A DNA stretch of 11,068 bases. Origin: Bacteroidales bacterium UBA5206. Lineage in GTDB: Bacteria; Bacteroidota; Bacteroidia; Bacteroidales; Tenuifilaceae. The position numbers and the translations under genes were made by a program. Position 1 is the first letter of the stretch; every line of letters begins with the position of its first letter. Positions 6,701-11,068 of the stretch are shown here, piece by piece. Location: NCBI GenBank assembly GCA_002412705.1, contig DHVO01000236.1:1-11068 (forward strand), written 5' to 3'. The notes under the pieces are model-generated. The model was not told the origin of the DNA. It worked only from the letters and a program-made list of their open reading frames with translations, and ran no database searches.

Positions 6701-7804
6701 ATGAACAAACTAGCCAAGTATATAATACTTAGCGCAGTAGTTGCGCTTATTGGGTTTCTCCTCTGGTACTTTTCAAACATTGTAGCCTACATTCTTATCT
6801 CGGCAGTACTATCGCTAGTTGGCAAACCACTGGTTGATATACTATGCAGAATTAAAATACGGGGCTGGAGCCCGCCCAAAGCATTAGCTGCAACAATCAC
6901 CCTTGTTGCATTATGGACCCTTTTCGTCCTCTTTTTCCGCATAATGATACCGTTGGTTGTTAGCCAAGCAAACGAGCTTAGCTCCGTTAACGTTACACAA
7001 ATGGTTGAGAACTTTTCTGAGCCTATCGACCGATTTGAAGGAATTATGCACGAGTACCTTCCAGCATCGGCTCAGGGATTCTCTGTTAAGGAGTTTATTA
7101 TTGATAAGGTTAGCAGCTTCTTTAACGTAGCCATGCTCACCAACTTTTTCAGTTCCACAGCCAATATTCTAATAAGCATTGTTATTGCGGCTTTCTCAAT
7201 ATCCTTTATCACCTTTTTCTTTTTAAAGGACGAGAACCTTTTTTACGAAGGAGTTCTTATTCTTTTCCCCGAACGCTATGAGAGCAACATAAGGCACGCC
7301 TTATCGAGCATAAATAAGCTTTTAATGCGATACTTTATTGGCATATTCATACAAAGTTTAGCAATAATGACCCTCAATACAATTGGGCTAACCATTATTG
7401 GGGTTAAGTTTCAAACGGCAGTTGTTATGGGCTTACTGGCAGGTGTATTAAATGTTGTACCCTATGTGGGACCCTTAATGGGAACAATACTGGGCACTTT
7501 AATAGGCATAGCCTCCAATTTACAGCTTAGCTTTAGCAGCGAACTACTACCGCTAACCATATACATGCTAGCAGTTTTCCTTACCGTTCAGCTAATGGAT
7601 AACATCATTTTCCAACCCCTAATATTTTCGAATAGCGTAAATGCCCACCCCCTAGAGATCTTTATAGTGCTACTAATTGCCGGCAGCGTTGGCGGAATAC
7701 TTGGTATGCTACTAGCCATTCCTGGTTACACCGTTATTAGGGTTTTTGGCAAAGAATTTTTCAACAATTTCAGGGTGGTAAAGAAATTAACGCAGAAAAT
7801 ATAA
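6701..7804 (+). CDS. AI-2E/PerM family (DUF20) membrane transporter
   Basis: The 367-residue inner-membrane protein has the hallmarks of the AI-2E transporter family. Two N-terminal helices (about 8-40) are followed by one near 62-88 and a soluble helical region (about 90-145) rich in charged residues. The conserved C-terminal membrane block contains FFLKDE (173-178), NVVPYVGPLMG (251-261) and HPLEIFIVLLIAGSVGG (316-332) leading to LAIPGY. Family members have been linked to autoinducer-2 export or to sodium/proton exchange; which applies here cannot be told, and no lux or quorum gene is present. The length is normal and the ATG at 6701 follows a consensus promoter. The next gene starts 54 bases on without an obvious terminator between. 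Confidence 0.9.
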   Translation: MNKLAKYIILSAVVALIGFLLWYFSNIVAYILISAVLSLVGKPLVDILCRIKIRGWSPPKALAATITLVALWTLFVLFFRIMIPLVVSQANELSSVNVTQMVENFSEPIDRFEGIMHEYLPASAQGFSVKEFIIDKVSSFFNVAMLTNFFSSTANILISIVIAAFSISFITFFFLKDENLFYEGVLILFPERYESNIRHALSSINKLLMRYFIGIFIQSLAIMTLNTIGLTIIGVKFQTAVVMGLLAGVLNVVPYVGPLMGTILGTLIGIASNLQLSFSSELLPLTIYMLAVFLTVQLMDNIIFQPLIFSNSVNAHPLEIFIVLLIAGSVGGILGMLLAIPGYTVIRVFGKEFFNNFRVVKKLTQKI

Positions 7805-7858
7805 CGCCTTATTTACGGCAAATACTAATTTTACTGTTTAATACGAAACCAAATAGAA

Positions 7859-8755
7859 ATGGGCAGGCTTTCAAAATATCTCTTAGTAACAGTAGCAAGC
7901 ATATTAACTGGCTTTGCAACATTGGCTCAAGAGCCATATTTTAGCATTCAGCTAGATGTAGTTGACGACCCAAGCACCAAAGCACTTGTTAAGTTTACAC
8001 CAAACCTGCCAGAAACAGCAACCCTGGTACGATGGGAATTTGGAGATGGAGCCACATCTACAGAAACCTCACCAACCCATGAGTATGCTATTACTGTTTC
8101 CGATTTTACCAAAACCGTAAATCTAGTTTACAGCATAGCTGGCACTGAGAACACATATACTCAAGAGATTAAAGCCAACTCGGCCTTTTTTACTGTAGAA
8201 CTGGATCCAAATCTTGACTCGCTAGCCACATTCAAAAGAATTTTTAGAAGCGCATTCCTTGTTAACGACAACCAAGCGCCAGGAAGCATGGGGTTTGCAT
8301 GGACAATAAATGGAGAATCGCCTACCAATGCTAACTATCCAAACCTATACTATACATTTCCCAATGGAGGAATCTACATCGTTAGCCTTACTACATGGAA
8401 CAACGCCGACCCATCCAAAACCATTGCACACACCCTAACCATTGAGATAAAAACTGTTTTTGGAACAACAAAGGTACCACTGGAGAATGTCCCCAACGTA
8501 TTCACACCCAATGGCGATGGCATTAACGACTTTTTTGCGGTACAAACAAGTGGCTTATCGAGAATGGTGCTTCGGGTGTTTACCCGTTCGGGAGCACTGG
8601 TACACGAGAATACAGCCAATGTAATACAGTGGGACGGAAAAAATCAGATGGGCAATGAGCTTCCTGAGGGAATCTATTTCTATGTAATTGAGGATTTAGA
8701 CAACAATTACGAGACAGCAAAAGGATTTGTTTACATCCTTAAAGGGAACAATTAG
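7859..8755 (+). CDS. Secreted PKD-domain protein with type-B type IX secretion sorting domain
   Basis: The 298-residue protein begins with a signal peptide (1-23). The cleavage site TLA/Q leaves an N-terminal glutamine, as is common for exported proteins in this phylum. A PKD domain follows with WEFGDGATST and SPTHEY (59-76). A second PKD-like Ig fold spans about 108-198, with FAWTINGESP and the closing YTFPNGGIYIVSL. Residues 209-298 form the gliding-motility-associated (CHU_C, type-B) C-terminal domain: NVFTPNGDGINDFF at 213-226, then VLRVFTRSGALV, WDGKN and PEGIYFYVI. This domain directs export through the type IX system and usually surface attachment or release. No catalytic domain is present, so it is more likely a structural or adhesive surface protein. 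The secretion machinery is not in the window. Confidence 0.92.
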   Translation: MGRLSKYLLVTVASILTGFATLAQEPYFSIQLDVVDDPSTKALVKFTPNLPETATLVRWEFGDGATSTETSPTHEYAITVSDFTKTVNLVYSIAGTENTYTQEIKANSAFFTVELDPNLDSLATFKRIFRSAFLVNDNQAPGSMGFAWTINGESPTNANYPNLYYTFPNGGIYIVSLTTWNNADPSKTIAHTLTIEIKTVFGTTKVPLENVPNVFTPNGDGINDFFAVQTSGLSRMVLRVFTRSGALVHENTANVIQWDGKNQMGNELPEGIYFYVIEDLDNNYETAKGFVYILKGNN

Positions 8756-8864
8756 CCGATATTTGCGTTATTGAGCTGTGCTAGCCCAAAAGGCTGTATT
8801 TTATAGAAATCTATTTATACATCGGGAAAAAACCTGATAGAACACCCCACATTAACCAACGCAA

Positions 8865-9089
8865 ATGGAGAAGAAAAAAAACATCTTTCTAAGAGCTTTT
8901 AACTTCTACTACGAAGGATTTAGAAGTATGACCCTAGGTAAAACCCTATGGGCCATAATCCTTATTAAGCTCTTTATCATGTTCGTTATCCTCAAAATTT
9001 TCTTTTTCCCTAACATTCTAAAAAGGGATTTTAAAACCGACGAGGAGCGGAGCAACCACGTAATAGAACAGCTAACCAACCAAAACTAA
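8865..9089 (+). CDS. DUF4492 small membrane protein, first gene of the cytochrome bd operon
   Basis: This 74-residue protein has a basic N-terminus (MEKKK), an amphipathic aromatic stretch NFYYEGFRSMTLGKTLWA (13-30), one membrane helix (about 28-49, rich in Ile, Phe and Leu) and a charged tail from KRDFKTDEE on. This matches DUF4492 as I know it, a Bacteroidota family usually encoded directly in front of cydA. The cydA start lies four bases after its stop, so the two are certainly co-transcribed and probably translationally linked. Its function is not established to my knowledge. By analogy with CydX, CydS and CydH, small single-helix subunits of other bd oxidases, it may be an accessory subunit or assembly factor; that part is inference. 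Confidence 0.88.
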   Translation: MEKKKNIFLRAFNFYYEGFRSMTLGKTLWAIILIKLFIMFVILKIFFFPNILKRDFKTDEERSNHVIEQLTNQN

Positions 9090-9093
9090 ATCT

Positions 9094-10647
9094 ATGATAG
9101 AAAACCTGGACCTATCCTTGGTAAACTGGTCGCGGGCACAATTTGCCCTTACGGCCATGTACCATTGGATATTTGTGCCCCTAACCCTGGGCTTGGCCTA
9201 CATTATGGCCTTTATGGAAACCATGTACTACAAAACTGGTGATGAACACTGGAAGCGCACCACCAAGTTCTGGCAAACACTATTTGGAGTAAACTTTGCC
9301 ATTGGTGTAGCCACCGGACTAATTCTTGAGTTTGAGTTTGGTACCAACTGGAGTAACTACTCGTGGTTTGTGGGCGATATTTTTGGTGCACCACTAGCCA
9401 TTGAGGGAATAATGGCCTTCTTTATGGAGTCCACCTTTATTGCCGTTATGTTTTTTGGATGGAACAAGGTTAGCAAAAAGTTCCACCTAATATCAACATG
9501 GCTAGTTGCTTTGGGTGCAAACCTATCGGCGCTGTGGATTCTTGTAGCCAATGCGTGGATGCAGTATCCCGCTGGTATGCACTTTAACCCCGACACAGCC
9601 CGTAACGAGATGGTTAACTTTTGGGAAGTGCTATTCTCACCCGTTGCCATAAACAAGTTCCTACACACCATAACATCAGGATACGTTCTGGCTGCCATAT
9701 TTGTAATTGGAGTAAGCGCGTGGTTCCTGCTTAAAAAGCGTGAGGTTAAGATGGCTAAGCACAGCATTGTAATTGCTGCCACATTTGGTCTTCTATCATC
9801 ACTATTCCTTGCATTTACTGGAGATGGATCGGCATATCAGGTTGCACAAAAGCAGCCCATGAAGCTAGCTGCCATGGAAGGCCTGTACAAAGGGCAAGAG
9901 GGCGCTGGACTTGTTGCCATAGGTGCGCTAACCCCAGGTAAGGAGTACGATGACGACAAGGAGCCATTTATCTTTAAGATTGAAATACCCAAAATGCTAT
10001 CGTTGCTTGGCTACCGTAATGCCGATGCATTTGTACCAGGGATAAACGATATTGTTGAGGGAGGTTACGCCTACACCGATGCCAACGGAGAGCCTCAAAT
10101 AGCCCTATCGGCAGAGCAGAAAATGGCCCGCGGTAAAATTGCCATACAGGCACTTGCCGACTATAAAGCAGCATCGGACGAGGGTAACACAGAGATGATG
10201 GAGTACCACAAAGCCATTCTTCAGGAGAACTTTGCATACTTTGGCTACGGTTACCTAAACGATCCTAAAAGCATAATACCAAACGTACCCCTAACCTTCT
10301 ACAGCTTTAGGGTGATGGTTGGCCTTGGATTCCTATTTATTGGGTTCTTTGCCCTAATCCTGTTCCTTGCCCTTAACAACAGGGTTCGTCGTTACAACTG
10401 GTTGCTATGGGTATCAGTATTTATGGTACCATTGGCATACATTGCCAGCCAAGCAGGTTGGATTGTGGCCGAGGTTGGCCGTCAGCCATGGGTAATTCAG
10501 GATATTCTACCTACCGTTGCTGCCGTTTCGCGCATTGATGCGGGCGCAGTTCAGGTTACCTTTATTCTTTTCGCAGTAATATTTACCGCACTGCTAATTG
10601 CTGAGGTAAGCATTATGATTAAGCAAATTAAAATTGGACCTAAATAA
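9094..10647 (+). CDS. cydA: Cytochrome bd quinol oxidase subunit I
   Basis: CydA is the haem-bearing subunit of the inner-membrane cytochrome bd oxidase, which oxidises quinol (probably menaquinol here) and reduces O2 to water without pumping protons. The 517-residue product retains every key residue I can place by the E. coli pattern. His24 lies in MYHWIFVPLTLG. Glu104 and Glu112 lie in LAIEG and FMEST. His191 lies in FLHTITSGYV. Lys257 and Glu262 of the Q loop lie in MKLAAMEG. Met408 lies in FRVMVGLGF, and Glu460 precedes GRQPW (462-466). The offset from E. coli numbering rises from 5 to 15 between Glu262 and Met408. The segment is therefore about 10 residues longer than in E. coli, making this a long-Q-loop form. 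The gene is flanked by the DUF4492 gene (4 bases upstream) and cydB (14 bases downstream). Confidence 0.98.
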   Translation: MIENLDLSLVNWSRAQFALTAMYHWIFVPLTLGLAYIMAFMETMYYKTGDEHWKRTTKFWQTLFGVNFAIGVATGLILEFEFGTNWSNYSWFVGDIFGAPLAIEGIMAFFMESTFIAVMFFGWNKVSKKFHLISTWLVALGANLSALWILVANAWMQYPAGMHFNPDTARNEMVNFWEVLFSPVAINKFLHTITSGYVLAAIFVIGVSAWFLLKKREVKMAKHSIVIAATFGLLSSLFLAFTGDGSAYQVAQKQPMKLAAMEGLYKGQEGAGLVAIGALTPGKEYDDDKEPFIFKIEIPKMLSLLGYRNADAFVPGINDIVEGGYAYTDANGEPQIALSAEQKMARGKIAIQALADYKAASDEGNTEMMEYHKAILQENFAYFGYGYLNDPKSIIPNVPLTFYSFRVMVGLGFLFIGFFALILFLALNNRVRRYNWLLWVSVFMVPLAYIASQAGWIVAEVGRQPWVIQDILPTVAAVSRIDAGAVQVTFILFAVIFTALLIAEVSIMIKQIKIGPK

Positions 10648-10648
10648 C

Positions 10649-10656
10649 GGAGGAAG
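10649..10656 (+). promoter_or_regulatory. Strong Shine-Dalgarno sequence before cydB
   Basis: GGAGGAAG lies directly after the cydA stop, with GGAGG ending 8 bases before the cydB ATG at 10662. None of the other genes I inspected in this window has comparable complementarity to the 16S rRNA end, and such sites are generally rare in Bacteroidota. It also decides the cydB start. Confidence 0.7.
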
Positions 10657-10661
10657 ATACC

Positions 10662-11068
10662 ATGATTGACACAACTTACATATTCCTACAGCACTACTGG
10701 TGGTTTATTGTATCGCTACTGGGTGCGTTGCTGGTTTTCCTTCTGTTTGTACAGGGGGGACAAACCCTTATTTACACCCTTGGCAAAACCGATAATGAGC
10801 GCACCATGCTTGTTAATGCGCTTGGCCGCAAATGGGAGTACACCTTTACCACGCTGGTAACCTTTGGTGGAGCGTTCTTTGCATCGTTCCCTCTATTCTA
10901 CTCAACCAGCTTTGGTGGCGCCTACTGGGTGTGGATGGCCATTCTTTTCTGCTTTATTATTCAGGCCATATCGTACGAGTACCGCTCAAAACCCAATAAC
11001 GTTCTGGGAAAAAGGACCTTTGAAACATTCCTTTTCATAAACGGCTTGGTGGGCACCATTCTACTAGG
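10662..11068 (+). CDS. cydB: Cytochrome bd quinol oxidase subunit II, N-terminal 135 residues (cut by window edge)
   Basis: CydB pairs with CydA in the membrane and completes the bd oxidase. From the ATG at 10662 the frame reads MIDTTYIFLQHYWWFIVSLL, a membrane helix, then FVQGGQTLIYTLGKTDNER. Next come GRKWEYTFTTLVTFGGAFFA, a helix through FPLFYSTSFGGAYWVW, and ISYEYRSKPNN. This is the form typical of Bacteroidota CydB, in which VQGGQ takes the place of the EGFDFG segment of E. coli. The frame is open to the window edge with about 60 percent of the protein missing. An ATG at 10666 in another frame gives only a short shadow. The start is supported by a strong ribosome binding site and the 14-base gap from cydA. 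Confidence 0.95.
   Translation, partial: MIDTTYIFLQHYWWFIVSLLGALLVFLLFVQGGQTLIYTLGKTDNERTMLVNALGRKWEYTFTTLVTFGGAFFASFPLFYSTSFGGAYWVWMAILFCFIIQAISYEYRSKPNNVLGKRTFETFLFINGLVGTILL

Noticed and set aside
7805..7858. Promoter or terminator between the AI-2E family gene and the secreted protein gene
   Set aside because: Only a 3-bp GCC/GGC stem is visible, and no TAnnTTTG match, so co-transcription and an undetected promoter are both possible.
8783..8804. Possible terminator after the secreted PKD protein (AGCC/GGCT with a T-rich tail)
   Set aside because: The stem is only four base pairs and does not extend, too weak to call.
10666..10860. Plus-strand open frame of 64 codons at the end of the window
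   Set aside because: The ATG at 10662 in a different frame gives a clear CydB sequence with a ribosome binding site, so this is an out-of-frame shadow.
1..11068. CRISPR arrays, tRNA or rRNA genes, insertion sequences, defence systems
   Set aside because: I found no regularly spaced repeats, RNA gene signatures, transposase frames or known defence domains; the genes form an ordinary chromosomal region.

Overview
The window looks like chromosomal DNA of a member of Bacteroidota, most likely order Bacteroidales or a close relative. Four things support this. A DUF4492 gene sits directly in front of cydA. A secreted PKD protein carries the type-B C-terminal sorting domain of the type IX secretion system. 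At least one promoter fits the phylum-specific TTTG-N19-TAnnTTTG pattern exactly. Shine-Dalgarno sequences are nearly absent. The species cannot be named from the sequence alone. The content is mostly core metabolism and envelope biogenesis. I see no insertion sequence, tRNA, rRNA, CRISPR array, phage gene or toxin-antitoxin pair, and no gene-free stretch longer than 300 bases.

Left part (1-4904). A 5'-complete but window-truncated biotin-protein ligase gene (birA, minus strand) diverges from a plus-strand cluster: rsfS (ribosome silencing factor), ftsH (membrane AAA+ zinc protease), a 69-residue DUF2007 protein, cdsA (CDP-diacylglycerol synthase) and psd (phosphatidylserine decarboxylase). 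The last four are tightly packed; cdsA starts at a TTG that overlaps the stop of the DUF2007 gene. CdsA and Psd are the first and last steps of phosphatidylethanolamine synthesis; the middle enzyme, PssA, is not in the window. The cluster ends at a strong 11-bp hairpin (4845-4873) that can serve transcription from both sides.

Middle part (4905-8755). Two minus-strand genes follow: an unrecognised 171-residue lipoprotein and a 10-helix EamA/DMT transporter, separated by a terminator hairpin. Divergent from them is an AI-2E/PerM family membrane protein with the best promoter in the window. After it comes a 298-residue secreted PKD protein with a type IX sorting domain.

Right part (8865-11068). 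A cytochrome bd oxidase operon: a 74-residue single-span DUF4492 protein, cydA four bases later with all recognisable haem and quinone residues present, and the start of cydB, cut by the window edge. CydA and CydB form a quinol oxidase that reduces O2 to water, typical of nanaerobic or microaerobic Bacteroidales.

Most of the window is ordinary. The points most worth following are the DUF4492 protein as a candidate small subunit of the bd oxidase, the TTG/TTGA coupling of DUF2007 to cdsA inside an ftsH-phospholipid operon, a two-tier hairpin between rsfS and ftsH, and an unusually strong ribosome binding site in front of cydB.
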